DNA of 64,000 nucleotides from Proteus penneri (GTDB lineage Bacteria; Pseudomonadota; Gammaproteobacteria; Enterobacterales; Enterobacteriaceae). Under the pieces are notes generated by a model. That model had not been told where the DNA came from, did no database searches, and saw only the letters and a list, made by a program, of their open reading frames with translations. Both the position numbers and the translations under genes were made by a program. Shown here in pieces: positions 38,684-48,406 of the stretch. Each line of letters begins with the position of its first letter. Position 1 is the first letter of the stretch. The stretch spans positions 62,001 to 126,000 of the forward strand of contig NZ_PHFJ01000014.1 of NCBI RefSeq assembly GCF_003144535.1. Direction: 5' to 3'.

Positions 38684-39927
38684 TATATGCACCTTTTCTC
38701 ATTGCAGATTATTTGTGGCCGAATATCTTCAAGCCTTGATTTAAGGCGAGCCTGAACTTGGGAAAGAACCGGCATTGCTGTTACGCCTTTTTGTTCTATA
38801 AATGCAGAGAGGAAAGCACTGGCAAATAATACACCCTCATGCATTGTGCCTCCTGCTGCTATCTTTGATGCAAATGCGCCATTAAACGCATCTGTTGCTG
38901 CCATCGTATCCACACGTAACGATGGCATAGGTGGAATATGGAATGTGGCTCGACCATCAAAATAAACCACACCAAGCTCATCCATATAAATAATGACTTT
39001 CTTGTTTTCATCACCTGAGATAACACCAATAGCCTGTTTAGCGTCATTAATATCATTTATTTCAATATCAGCCCAATGTGATGCTTGATTCGCATTTAAG
39101 GTAATAAAATCAAGATGTGAATAAAGTTGTTTTAAGTTTTCGTTATAAGGCGCAACATTCAATATGATGATCTTGTTAACCGACTTAGCAAATAAGGCGG
39201 CTTTAATATTGGCATCTATATTAATTTCGCCTTGAAGCAATAACACATCCGCTTCACTTACATAAGGCAATGAAATATCAATCTCTTGATCTGAGAATGT
39301 ATTATTCGCCCCTAAATAAGTTGCTGTAATATTGTTTTGTGTTTTATCTGCTAAATAGCTAATAGAACTGCCTGTCGGCTCTATTTCTGTTTGAAAAATA
39401 GTGAAAGAATCAATGCCGCTTTCTTGTAAATATTTATAAGCATATTTACTAAAATGATCTTCACCGACTTTCGTTATTAAATGGACTTTGGCATCAGAAA
39501 AGCTGGCTGCCATCGCCTGATTTGTTCCTTTACCACCAGGGCCTATCGAATTGCTTTTTGAATTAATTAATTCACCGACTTTTGGAAAAGATTCGACATT
39601 AGCAATAATATCTACTACAAACGACCCAAGCACACAGACTTTGCCTTCAGGCTTTCTATCTTTTCGTTCTCTTACGATTAATAAATCGTGCAATAAACAT
39701 GAAATATCAAAACTATCACTAAATTTACTTATTTTTTTAATTTCTTGTTTCCCTAGTATGGCGCCACCATGACAACGTTTGATCAACCCTTCTCCTTCAA
39801 GGTATTTCAAATCACTGCGAATAGTTTCCAATGTGACACTGAATTTTTCCGCAAGTTGAGCCACTTTAACTTTCTTTTGTTCCCTGATGATGGTGTAAAT
39901 TTCCTGTCGCCGTTCTTCTGAAAACAT
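38683..39927 (-). CDS. DeoR helix-turn-helix fused to a PfkB-family kinase domain
   Basis: This 414-residue two-domain protein has a DeoR-type N-terminus (ERRQEIYTIIREQKKVKVAQ, RSDLKYLEGEGLIKRCHGGA, about residues 4-56) and, from about residue 95, a ribokinase-like domain. The latter contains GPGGKGTNQAMAASF and the C-terminal catalytic region VDTMAATDAFNGAF. The usual anion-hole sequence AAGD reads AATD here, while the catalytic Asp is kept. It may therefore act mainly as a sugar-sensing repressor, or be a kinase that controls its own operon. GGAGG precedes the ATG. It is the first gene of the tctCBA-dhaKL-dapA operon. Confidence 0.85.
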   Translation of the reverse strand: MFSEERRQEIYTIIREQKKVKVAQLAEKFSVTLETIRSDLKYLEGEGLIKRCHGGAILGKQEIKKISKFSDSFDISCLLHDLLIVRERKDRKPEGKVCVLGSFVVDIIANVESFPKVGELINSKSNSIGPGGKGTNQAMAASFSDAKVHLITKVGEDHFSKYAYKYLQESGIDSFTIFQTEIEPTGSSISYLADKTQNNITATYLGANNTFSDQEIDISLPYVSEADVLLLQGEINIDANIKAALFAKSVNKIIILNVAPYNENLKQLYSHLDFITLNANQASHWADIEINDINDAKQAIGVISGDENKKVIIYMDELGVVYFDGRATFHIPPMPSLRVDTMAATDAFNGAFASKIAAGGTMHEGVLFASAFLSAFIEQKGVTAMPVLSQVQARLKSRLEDIRPQIICNEKRCI

Positions 39928-40241
39928 ATAAAGTGCCTCCGTATCATTGCTAACGAGAATAAGGAGATCAGGTCTGTGATTCTGCGATGGTATTCAAAAC
40001 AAAAAACCAAAAACAGAAGCAAAACCAAATCGAAGCAATTTAGATCACATTTTTTTAACATAACATCAATTGGTATACGTTAAAAATGAGAGGTGAAACG
40101 AGTCGAATAAAGAATAGTGATTAAGAAAAGAGAGGTAAGATCAGCCGTTCAAAGACGGCTGATAAAATAACGACTTATATTATTACAAGAAATGATAGTT
40201 TTGAAATGTAAATATCATGTTAAATAAAATCACATTGGTAT
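39928..40241. promoter_or_regulatory. Promoter region of the TTT/DhaKL operon
   Basis: This 314-bp gap has no gene. It must contain the promoter and probable DeoR-type operator of the downstream minus-strand operon. The minus strand contains AATGTGATCTAAATT (about 40040-40055), which keeps one half of a CRP site. A hairpin ATCAGCCGT/ACGGCTGAT (40140-40163) lies past the azlD stop and probably ends the azlCD transcript. Confidence 0.45.
40140..40163 (-). terminator. Hairpin after azlD
   Basis: ATCAGCCGT (40140-40148) and ACGGCTGAT (40155-40163) form a 9-bp stem about 80 bp past the azlD stop. The T tract is poor, so strength is uncertain. Confidence 0.5.
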
Positions 40242-40556
40242 TTAGTTTAATAAGCCATTAAGCAGATAAAAGCCCACTAAGGTCAGTAAAACCACCATTA
40301 ATGTATTGCGTATTTTAAGCGCTAATCCTACACATAATAAGGTTCCCCAAAGATAAGGATTATCTAAAATACCTTTAAATTCACCTTTTTCTAACAGTAC
40401 AATGGGTGCACAAATGGCGGTTAATAAACAAGGTGCAGAATAGCCTAATGCTTGCCTGATCACTGACGGCAATTTGACGGGGATCGCCGGTTCAAGAAAG
40501 AAATAACGCAACAGGAAAATGACGAGTGCCAAAATTAATAATAACGACCATGTCAT
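40242..40556 (-). CDS. azlD: AzlD family small branched-chain amino acid exporter subunit
   Basis: This 104-residue membrane protein has about four TM helices, with the AzlD-type LRYFFLEPAIPVKLPSVIRQALGYSAPCLLTAI near the N-terminus. With AzlC it forms a two-component exporter of branched-chain or other amino acids (AzlCD of Bacillus; YgaZH of E. coli). It starts within the end of azlC (ATGA overlap), so translation is coupled. Confidence 0.87.
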   Translation of the reverse strand: MTWSLLLILALVIFLLRYFFLEPAIPVKLPSVIRQALGYSAPCLLTAICAPIVLLEKGEFKGILDNPYLWGTLLCVGLALKIRNTLMVVLLTLVGFYLLNGLLN

Positions 40557-41266
40557 TTTTGTTCCCCTCTGACTCTAGCAACACAAACAGCAACAAACAT
40601 GCCTGTTAACCCACCAATAACGACGCCACCTTCTATATTCAACCAACTGAAAATAATCGAGAGACAAAAAGAGACAATAACACCCACTAATGTACTAAAT
40701 GTTTTTATTAACGGGATCACAATTGCCAATAACGTGGCAACAATAGAAAAATCAAGATGATAACGCGATAAATCAGCAACTTGGCTTGCCATAATAATGC
40801 CAACAATACTGACCGCCACCCATGCTAAATAAAAACATAATCCTGCACCGATCATATAAGCAGGTGTTAGTTTCACTTTAGGTTGTGCTGAAACCGCAAA
40901 AAGCTCATCCGTTAATAAGAAACCTATCGTAATACGTTGATACCATTTTAAATGAGCAACATGGGGGCGTAAGGTTAAACCATATAAAAGATGTTGGGCG
41001 GTAATAAAAAAGACAGAAACAATAATGGTCAGCATCCCTGCACCAGAAACAACTAACCCTAATGTTACTAATTGCGCCGCACCTGCAAAAATAATGGCAG
41101 ACATTCCGATACTTTGTGCAAAAGTTAATCCTGCATCAACCGCCATTGAACCTGCGAGTATTCCCCAAGGGATCACCGCAAGGCATAAAGGCAAAACATG
41201 CAAAGCGCCTAAACCAAAGGCACGCATGGTTTGCTTATCTTCAGTGTTATTTTTGATTTTTTCCAT
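40553..41266 (-). CDS. azlC: AzlC family branched-chain amino acid exporter large subunit
   Basis: This 237-residue membrane protein opens with a short cytosolic leader and then PLCLAVIPWGILAGSMAVDAG and IGMSAIIFAGAAQLV. The latter is the hallmark of the AzlC/YgaZ family (E. coli YgaZ exports valine). It overlaps azlD by four bases. No regulator lies next to the pair; the lacI-type gene downstream in coordinates belongs to the sucrose genes. Confidence 0.87.
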   Translation of the reverse strand: MEKIKNNTEDKQTMRAFGLGALHVLPLCLAVIPWGILAGSMAVDAGLTFAQSIGMSAIIFAGAAQLVTLGLVVSGAGMLTIIVSVFFITAQHLLYGLTLRPHVAHLKWYQRITIGFLLTDELFAVSAQPKVKLTPAYMIGAGLCFYLAWVAVSIVGIIMASQVADLSRYHLDFSIVATLLAIVIPLIKTFSTLVGVIVSFCLSIIFSWLNIEGGVVIGGLTGMFVAVCVARVRGEQK

Positions 41267-41422
41267 TTACCTGTCTTCACGTCTAATACATTAATTCTAT
41301 GGAGAATGATTATCAGTCAGTAAAGATAAATGGGATTGTATAAAATTGCTATTAAAAGCTTTCGTGTGTGTGATGTAAAAAAGTGTGATGTAAATATTCA
41401 GCTTGCATAAAATTGCTTAACC

Positions 41423-42433
41423 TTACCCATGTCGTTGGTGTATTTTTGCTGGAACAAAAATTTGATGAACTTCTAAGTTTGTCTGGTTAATTAATCCCAT
41501 AACCAGTCGGAAACAGTGTGATGCTAATTCAGGATTATTTTGTGCAACAGTATCTATTGGAATTGATAATGAATCATACAAATAGTGATCATCAAAACCC
41601 GCTAAATAGACTTCATTTTGCATAATTTTATTTTGACTTAGATAACGCAACACGCCATCCAATAAGCCACAAGCAGACGTAAAAACAAACTTAGGCGCGC
41701 GCCCTAAAGAGGCACACAAAGAGCCAAACATTTCATAACCGGAACTTGGGTGGTAATGTCCATGAATGATCCACTCGGATTTTAGATTGATTTGTGCTTG
41801 TGAAAGTCCTTGCGTAAAACCTAAAAGGCGATCTTTAGTTGGTGAAAGCGTTGATTGCCCACCTAGGAAAAAAAATTCATCAATACCTTTTGTTGAAGCA
41901 ATCTCAGCAATAAGTTGTTGTGTCGTAGTTATTGAATCGGTGACAACAAAAGGCAGCGTTGTTCCTTCAAAATAACGGTCAAATAACACAACTGGAATTT
42001 GTTGACTCAAACGCTGATACTCAACATCACTTTGTAAACATGAGGCAACAATCAAACCATCGATTTGACGTGATAAGAGATGTTCTATCGCCAGCGTTTC
42101 TTGAGCCGCATTTTCATCAGTACAAGAAATAAGTAATTGAATACCCGCTTCTCTACATAATATTTCTAGTTCATACGCCACAGAAGCAAAACCATAGTTA
42201 GTAATATCAGGAATAACCAATCCTAATGCATAACTACGATTATCACGTAAAGAGCGAGCATGAATATTAGGCTGATACTGATATTGTTCAGCAATAGCCG
42301 TAATACGCGCAATAGTATCATCAGAAACGCGCATTTCTTTACCTCGGCCATTTAATACTAAACTTGCCGTTGTTTTTGAAACGCCTGCTAATTTTGCAAT
42401 ATTGGTGATCGTGATACGTTTTTGTTTTTTCAC
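41423..42433 (-). CDS. scrR: LacI-family repressor of sucrose genes
   Basis: This 336-residue repressor has a LacI helix-turn-helix ([25 protein letters not shown], residues 7-31) and a periplasmic-binding-like effector domain ([20 protein letters not shown] onward). It follows scrB by 72 bp on the same strand, which is the scrA-scrB-scrR order of the sucrose regulon, whose inducer is fructose or fructose-1-phosphate. Palindromic operators ahead of scrA fit its binding-site type. Confidence 0.87.
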   Translation of the reverse strand: MKKQKRITITNIAKLAGVSKTTASLVLNGRGKEMRVSDDTIARITAIAEQYQYQPNIHARSLRDNRSYALGLVIPDITNYGFASVAYELEILCREAGIQLLISCTDENAAQETLAIEHLLSRQIDGLIVASCLQSDVEYQRLSQQIPVVLFDRYFEGTTLPFVVTDSITTTQQLIAEIASTKGIDEFFFLGGQSTLSPTKDRLLGFTQGLSQAQINLKSEWIIHGHYHPSSGYEMFGSLCASLGRAPKFVFTSACGLLDGVLRYLSQNKIMQNEVYLAGFDDHYLYDSLSIPIDTVAQNNPELASHCFRLVMGLINQTNLEVHQIFVPAKIHQRHG

Positions 42434-42505
42434 TATTATTCAACTTAATGTTACATTCGCTGAGCGTAGACTATTTTATCGTTTATATAATTGTATTTAA
42501 TTAAG

Positions 42506-43903
42506 TCATGCATTCTTTAATTGCCAAGTTGTGAGGTTTATTGTGTCTTTTCCCAAGAAACAGATTGTCTGCTCTTCTGAAGGGAAAAAACGGCTGCTCA
42601 TCACACCGGCACCACCATTAAAGAAAATTTCCACACTAGAGTTATCACATAATATTTGAAGATGTTTTATATCACCAGACCAGAAACGTGATTGCCATTC
42701 TCCATTTTTAACACTACGACGTTTTAACACGGCTTGGTTATTTTCAATAATTAAAGCAAGAGTATCAGAAAAATGAATAGTCAGAGAGCCGAATAACGCT
42801 ACTTCAAGTTCAAACAAAAATCCGTTAATGTCTGGTGCATCATCAGCAATACCCTGCCAATATGCTGGATTTTGTCTGAGTTGCTGTAACTCTTTTACAG
42901 GTTGTTGATAAAGCTTATTTTCTTTTATATGTAATTCACGAGGGCAAGTCATTTGATGTATCCAACCATTAGCAATAGTTGGTTGATACATCTCTTCACC
43001 ATCAGGAACTCCCATCCAACCAAATAATAGACGTCTGCCATTCGCTAATGTTGTTTGAGGTGCGTAAAACTCAAAACCTGCATCTAGTTCGATTAGTTCA
43101 CCATGCTGAAATTGTAATGTTGAATAATCAAAGCTTCCTATTAAATAAGCACTGGGATGCGAATTTAAAAATCGATGTTGCTCTCTTTTTATACCTTGGG
43201 GACAAGTTAATAAAATAAAATGTCCATTAAGCTCAAAGAGATCTGGGCATTCCCACATATAACCCGCATCCTTTAAGCCCCCTACATAACTTCCAGCTAA
43301 CTCACCGACTAATTGCCATTGATATAAATGAGATGCACGATAGAGCAAAACCTTACCCTGTTTATCTAAGTTTTGTGCGCCTAATACCATGTACCAGATA
43401 TCATTATATTGCCAAACCTTCGGATCACGGACATGACCACTATAGCCATCAGGAAGCCCTAATACAGGCCCTAACTTATCAAAACCTCCCTGCTGATTTT
43501 CAACGGCTAAACATTGCCATGCCGTACGAGAGCCATCCTCAAATTTGACATTACCGGTATAACAAAGAGTTAATTGCCCTTGGTGGATCACAGCACTACC
43601 GGAATAACAGCCATCTTTGTCATAAATTTCATCAGGCAGTAAAGCAATAGGTTGATGCTGCCAAGTAATCAAATCCTTTGAACGCCAATGACCCCAACAT
43701 TTATGTTTATGTTCACAAGACAAAGGGTTCCATTGATAAAACAGATGATAATATTCACCATCAAAACAAAACCCATTGGGATCATTTAATAATCCAGTTA
43801 CTGGCGCTAAATGCCAATGTGGATAATATTTATCTTTTATGGCGTTAGCGCTATTACGCATGACCGATTGTAAAATCGCAGATAACTCTTCGTTTGTGTT
43901 CAT
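42506..43903 (-). CDS. scrB: Sucrose-6-phosphate hydrolase
   Basis: This 465-residue GH32 invertase splits sucrose-6-phosphate into glucose-6-phosphate and fructose in the cytosol. It has the nucleophile motif LLNDPNGFCFDGEYYHLFYQ (about residues 38-57), the stabiliser SGHVRDPKVW, the acid/base MWECPDLFEL, and a C-terminal beta-sandwich. The start follows the scrA stop without a gap, so the two are co-translated. No signal peptide, consistent with intracellular action on the PTS product. Confidence 0.92.
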   Translation of the reverse strand: MNTNEELSAILQSVMRNSANAIKDKYYPHWHLAPVTGLLNDPNGFCFDGEYYHLFYQWNPLSCEHKHKCWGHWRSKDLITWQHQPIALLPDEIYDKDGCYSGSAVIHQGQLTLCYTGNVKFEDGSRTAWQCLAVENQQGGFDKLGPVLGLPDGYSGHVRDPKVWQYNDIWYMVLGAQNLDKQGKVLLYRASHLYQWQLVGELAGSYVGGLKDAGYMWECPDLFELNGHFILLTCPQGIKREQHRFLNSHPSAYLIGSFDYSTLQFQHGELIELDAGFEFYAPQTTLANGRRLLFGWMGVPDGEEMYQPTIANGWIHQMTCPRELHIKENKLYQQPVKELQQLRQNPAYWQGIADDAPDINGFLFELEVALFGSLTIHFSDTLALIIENNQAVLKRRSVKNGEWQSRFWSGDIKHLQILCDNSSVEIFFNGGAGVMSSRFFPSEEQTICFLGKDTINLTTWQLKNA

Positions 43904-45277
43904 TTATGCAGACTCCACTTTGTATTTAAGCAAAAGAGAGATAACAAACGCAGTCACAAAGGCAATCACAAGGCCAATAATATAATTCATAATTGAACCA
44001 GCTTGCACGATTGCAATACCCGGAATAGCAGTCAATCCTACAGCTGTCATATAAACATGTGAGCCTACAACCCAAGCGCCCCCAGCTGCACCACCAATTA
44101 ACGCAGCAATAAAAGGTTTTCCATAACGCAAATTAATCCCGAAAATTGCCGCTTCAGTGATACCTAACATCGCGGAAAAACCTGATGGGATTGTGATTGC
44201 TTTAATTTTTGCATCTTTAGTTTTAAACCAAACAGCAATACAAGCACCACCTTGAGCAATATTCGCCATTGCCCAAATCGGCAATAAAAAGTTAACGCCA
44301 ATATTAGGGTTACCTAATAAACCCGCCTCGACAGCATGAAAACTGTGGTGAATACCCGTAATAACAATCACAGAATAAAGGCCACCAAAAATTAGCCCTG
44401 CTATCCAACCCGCTTGTGTAATTAAGGTGCTTAATAGTAATGAGATACCATCACCTAAAAGGCGACCAACAGGCCCTATGACTAATAACGCCACAAAGCC
44501 CGAAATAATAACGGTTAAAAATGGTGTGATAATTAAATCAAGAGCATTAGGAACAACTTTACGTAATTGTTTTTCCAATACACTCATAAACCAAACGGCA
44601 AGTAATACAGGGAAAACAGTACCTTGGTAACCAATCATGGCAACTTCTAACCCAAAGAAATTCATGGTGTTAAAGCCAGCGGCAACACCCCATGCATTAG
44701 TTAATGCAGGATGCGTTAAAATACCACCGAGTGTTGCACCAAGATAAGGGTTTCCGCCAAACTCTTTTGCCGCAGTAAAACCAATCAAAATAGGCAAAAT
44801 AATAAATGCCGCAGAGCTGCACATATCAAGCATGATATAGAGTGCATTATCAGGACTCACCCACTGGTTAGTTTTCATTAACCCAAGTAGCCCCATTAAT
44901 AAACCTGACGCCACAATGGCAGGAATAATGGGCACAAAGATATTAGAGAGCAGTCTTGCTATTCGTTGAAATGGATTGAGCTTTTTAGCCGCAATATTAG
45001 CTGCTTCGGATTTGCTTGATTCACCAATGCCCGCCGCAGCAATAAAGGCAGCATGTACTTTATTGACTAAGCCAGTACCAAAGATAATTTGGATCTGCCC
45101 AGCATTACTAAAACACCCTTTCACCCCCTCTAATTTGTTTATTGCTTCTTTATCTGCTTTTGAGTCATCAACAAGAACAAGCCTTAGGCGCGTAGCGCAA
45201 TGTGCTGCACTTGCGATGTTTTCAGCACCACCTAATAAAGGTACAAGCTGGTGAGCCACTTTTTCAATATTCATCAT
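43904..45277 (-). CDS. scrA: PTS sucrose-specific EIIBC component
   Basis: This 457-residue permease imports and phosphorylates sucrose. The IIB domain carries the phosphocysteine in AAHCATRLRLVLVDDS (about residues 24-39). A IIC domain of about ten TM segments follows, with the GITEAAIFGINLRY motif. It lacks a IIA domain, so it must use the glucose IIA protein (Crr), as ScrA does. First gene of scrA-scrB-scrR; no scrK or scrY is in the window. Confidence 0.92.
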   Translation of the reverse strand: MMNIEKVAHQLVPLLGGAENIASAAHCATRLRLVLVDDSKADKEAINKLEGVKGCFSNAGQIQIIFGTGLVNKVHAAFIAAAGIGESSKSEAANIAAKKLNPFQRIARLLSNIFVPIIPAIVASGLLMGLLGLMKTNQWVSPDNALYIMLDMCSSAAFIILPILIGFTAAKEFGGNPYLGATLGGILTHPALTNAWGVAAGFNTMNFFGLEVAMIGYQGTVFPVLLAVWFMSVLEKQLRKVVPNALDLIITPFLTVIISGFVALLVIGPVGRLLGDGISLLLSTLITQAGWIAGLIFGGLYSVIVITGIHHSFHAVEAGLLGNPNIGVNFLLPIWAMANIAQGGACIAVWFKTKDAKIKAITIPSGFSAMLGITEAAIFGINLRYGKPFIAALIGGAAGGAWVVGSHVYMTAVGLTAIPGIAIVQAGSIMNYIIGLVIAFVTAFVISLLLKYKVESA

Positions 45278-45333
45278 AGCCTCTGTGATTCTTTTTTATT
45301 TATGTAGCGAGTATTTAGTTTAATCAAAAAAAA

Positions 45334-45347
45334 CTAAATCGGTTTAG
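45334..45347. promoter_or_regulatory. scrO: ScrR-type operator, imperfect
   Basis: CTAAATCGGTTTAG is a 14-bp near-palindrome (only two positions break symmetry) with the central CG typical of LacI-family operators. It lies 57 bp before the scrA start, where a bound repressor would block transcription. Confidence 0.6.
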
Positions 45348-45483
45348 CTAACAATTAGATTAAATAAAAATCAATTCAAGATAGCAATGAAAACTCAGTT
45401 AAAGGGCTTTTAATTGTGATCCAAGTTACAAAAAAGTACATTTATTAATCATATTTTGACTTTTAAAAATAGTTAAAAATAAC

Positions 45484-45522
45484 GTTTAGCTAAACAAATT
45501 TTAATTTTTTGTTTAGCTAAAC
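45484..45522. promoter_or_regulatory. scrO: Tandem perfect operators GTTTAGCTAAAC
   Basis: The 12-bp palindrome GTTTAGCTAAAC occurs at 45484-45495 and again at 45511-45522, 27 bp centre to centre. It shares the GTTTAG half-site with the scrA-proximal operator, so ScrR probably binds all three, perhaps with looping. Confidence 0.6.
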
Positions 45523-45783
45523 AGGTTAATCGGTTGTTAGATAATTATAGCTTCTAAAAATGACTTTTGAGTATTAGACAAAAATGACTATTGAACTAAC
45601 AAAATCATATAGATAGAAATGAATAAGCAGTCTTTAAAAATGTTACTGATAACATCAGAACACTTAACCAATCGGTATGTATTTATTTATACAAAGATGT
45701 TAATCAAATGATTAAATATAGCTAATACATAAACTTAAGGTAACCTTTAAAAACTGGTAACTCTTGTTATAAATCACTTTTCT

Positions 45784-45797
45784 TTGATGTAAAGCAA
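45784..45797. promoter_or_regulatory. FNR-like box upstream of dmsA
   Basis: TTGATGTAAAGCAA matches the FNR consensus TTGAT-N4-ATCAA at nine of ten defined positions. It lies about 160 bp before the dmsA start, fitting anaerobic activation of DMSO reductase as known in E. coli. Confidence 0.5.
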
Positions 45798-45956
45798 CTA
45801 CAACTTTTAGGAAATACGTAGTATCCACATTAACAGTTGGGTTTTATTACCTACGTTAAAGTGGTTATTTTTTAACAACAATAACAATAATTATTTCTTT
45901 ATAAGCTTGTTGGCTTCTGTTTCTTCTTAAAATGTGAATAATCAAGTGAGTAATGT

Positions 45957-48395
45957 ATGAAAAACATCAAAGAGATGGCGTTACTTTCCACTCCCTTATC
46001 TCGCCGTCGTTTTGTAAAAACAGGTGCAGCGGGTGGTTTAGCAATAACTGCGGGTGGATTATCCCTTCCCTTTCATCAAGCTGTTGCCTCAGAAACACAA
46101 TCAACAATAAACAGCGAAAAAGTAGTATGGAGTGCCTGTACAGTAAACTGTGGTAGCCGCTGCCCATTACGTATGCATGTGGTTGATGGCGAAATTAAAT
46201 ATGTAGAAACTGACAATACAGGCAATGATGTCTACGAAGAATTACACCAAGTTCGTGCCTGTTTACGTGGCCGCTCAATGCGTCGTCGTGTTTACAATCC
46301 TGACCGTTTACGCTACCCAATGAAACGTGTGGGTAAACGTGGCGAAGGTAAATTTGAACGTATTTCATGGGATGAAGCATTTGATACTATTTCAGATACC
46401 ATGAAACGCTTAATCAAAGATTATGGTAATGAATCTATTTACCTAAACTACGGTACAGGAACTTTAGGTGGCACCATGACAAAATCTTGGCCACCAGGTG
46501 CAACGCTAATTGCACGTTTAATGAATTGTTGTGGCGGTTATCTTAATCACTATGGTGATTACAGTACGGCACAAATCGCAGCAGGTTTAAATTATACCTA
46601 TGGTGGTTGGGCAGATGGTAATAGCCCTTCAGATATTGAAAACACCAAACTTGTCGTGATGTTCGGTAATAATCCAGGTGAAACACGTATGAGTGGTGGC
46701 GGTGTTACCTATTACGTTGAACAAGCTCGTGAGAAATCTGATGCACGAATGATTATCATCGATCCGCGTTATACCGATACAGGTGCAGGTCGTGAAGATG
46801 AGTGGATCCCTATTCGTCCAGGAACTGATGCCGCATTAGTCAATGCCTTAGCGTATGTCATGATCAAAGAAGACTTAGTTGATAAGCCTTTCCTAGATAA
46901 ATATTGTGTTGGTTACGATGAAACGACGATGCCAGAAGGTGCGCCAAAAAATGGCCACTATAAAGCCTATATTTTAGGTGATGGCGCAGATGGTCAGCCT
47001 AAAACGCCAGAATGGGCAGCGCAAATTACCGGTATTCCTGCTTCACGCATTGTTAAATTAGCCCGTGAAATTGCAACAGCGAAACCTGCTTATATTACAC
47101 AAGGCTGGGGGCCTCAACGCCGTTCTAACGGTGAACTTGCTTCTCGTGCTATTGCGATGCTCTCCATTTTAACAGGGAATGTGGGCATCAATGGCGGTAA
47201 CACTGGTGCTCGCGAAGGCTCTTACAGCATTCCTTTTGTTCGTATGCCTACGTTCACTAACCCTGTCACCACCAGCATTTCCATGTTTATGTGGACGGAT
47301 GCAATCTTACGTGGTCCAGAAATGACAGCAACTCGTGATGGTGTTCGTGGTAAAGACAAACTTGATGTGCCTATTAAAATGGTATGGAACTACGCAGGTA
47401 ACTGTTTAGTAAACCAACATTCTGAAATCAATCGTACTCACGACATTTTGCAAGACGATAAAAAATGCGAAATGATTGTGGTGATCGATAACCATATGAC
47501 AGCATCTGCTAAATATGCCGATATTCTACTTCCTGATTGCACTGCATCAGAACAGATGGATTTCTGTATGGATGCATCGGCGGGTAATATGGCGTATGTC
47601 ATTTTTGCAGATCAAGCAATTAAACCTCGCTTTGAAAGCCGTAATATCTATGAAATGACCAGCGAAATTGCAAAACGCATGGGTGTAGGTGAAAAATTCA
47701 CTGAAAATCGTACTCAAGAAGAATGGTTACGTCACCTTTACGAACAATCTCGTCAAAACTTACCAGAACTTCCAACTTTTGAAGAATTCCGTACTCAAGG
47801 GATCTTCAAAAAACGCGACCCAGAAGGTCACCATGTTGCTTATCGCAAATTCCGTGAAGATCCTGAAAATAACCCATTAACGACACCATCAGGCAAAATT
47901 GAGATTTATTCTTCTCAACTTGCTGACATTAAAGCGACATGGGAACTTGCATCTGACGATGTCATTGATCCACTGCCGATTTATTCTGCTGGTTTTGAAA
48001 GCTATGGTGATCCGGCAATGGAAAAATATCCATTACAAATGACGGGTTTCCACTATAAATCACGTACTCACTCAACTTATGGCAACGTAGATGTTTTAAA
48101 AGCGGCATGTCCACAAGAAATATGGATAAACCCTGTTGATGCATCAAAACGAGGTATTAAACACGGTGATTTAGTGCGTATTTATAACGATCGTGGTGAA
48201 GTTAGGATCAACGCAAAAGTGACACCTCGTATTTTACCCGGTGTAGTCGGTTTAAGTGAAGGTGCTTGGTATAACCCAGATAGTAACCGCATTGATCACG
48301 CAGGTAGCATTAACGTGTTAACGACACAACGCCCTTCGCCACTTGCCAAGGGTAATCCTTCTCACAGTAATCTTGTTGAAGTCGTCAAGGCGTAA
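45957..48395 (+). CDS. dmsA: Anaerobic DMSO reductase catalytic subunit A
   Basis: This 812-residue molybdopterin oxidoreductase is exported by the Tat system: the leader holds SRRRFVKTGAAGG (about residues 15-28). After processing come the 4Fe-4S site CTVNCGSRCPL, the Mo-ligand serine in HYGDYSTAQIAA (about residue 200), and the C-terminal molybdopterin-dinucleotide domain. It reduces DMSO or other S- and N-oxides as a terminal acceptor in the membrane-bound DmsABC complex. It is the first gene of dmsABC, with the chaperone gene dmsD downstream. Confidence 0.92.
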   Translation: MKNIKEMALLSTPLSRRRFVKTGAAGGLAITAGGLSLPFHQAVASETQSTINSEKVVWSACTVNCGSRCPLRMHVVDGEIKYVETDNTGNDVYEELHQVRACLRGRSMRRRVYNPDRLRYPMKRVGKRGEGKFERISWDEAFDTISDTMKRLIKDYGNESIYLNYGTGTLGGTMTKSWPPGATLIARLMNCCGGYLNHYGDYSTAQIAAGLNYTYGGWADGNSPSDIENTKLVVMFGNNPGETRMSGGGVTYYVEQAREKSDARMIIIDPRYTDTGAGREDEWIPIRPGTDAALVNALAYVMIKEDLVDKPFLDKYCVGYDETTMPEGAPKNGHYKAYILGDGADGQPKTPEWAAQITGIPASRIVKLAREIATAKPAYITQGWGPQRRSNGELASRAIAMLSILTGNVGINGGNTGAREGSYSIPFVRMPTFTNPVTTSISMFMWTDAILRGPEMTATRDGVRGKDKLDVPIKMVWNYAGNCLVNQHSEINRTHDILQDDKKCEMIVVIDNHMTASAKYADILLPDCTASEQMDFCMDASAGNMAYVIFADQAIKPRFESRNIYEMTSEIAKRMGVGEKFTENRTQEEWLRHLYEQSRQNLPELPTFEEFRTQGIFKKRDPEGHHVAYRKFREDPENNPLTTPSGKIEIYSSQLADIKATWELASDDVIDPLPIYSAGFESYGDPAMEKYPLQMTGFHYKSRTHSTYGNVDVLKAACPQEIWINPVDASKRGIKHGDLVRIYNDRGEVRINAKVTPRILPGVVGLSEGAWYNPDSNRIDHAGSINVLTTQRPSPLAKGNPSHSNLVEVVKA

Positions 48396-48406
48396 GGAGT
48401 CTGGTT

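Larger units (their letters stand above)
45278..45956. promoter_or_regulatory. Divergent scrA/dmsA control region
   Basis: This 679-bp stretch contains no gene. The scrA-proximal half holds three ScrR-type operators (45334-45347, 45484-45495, 45511-45522). The dmsA-proximal half holds an FNR-like box (45784-45797). Between them I see only AT-rich DNA. Confidence 0.6.
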
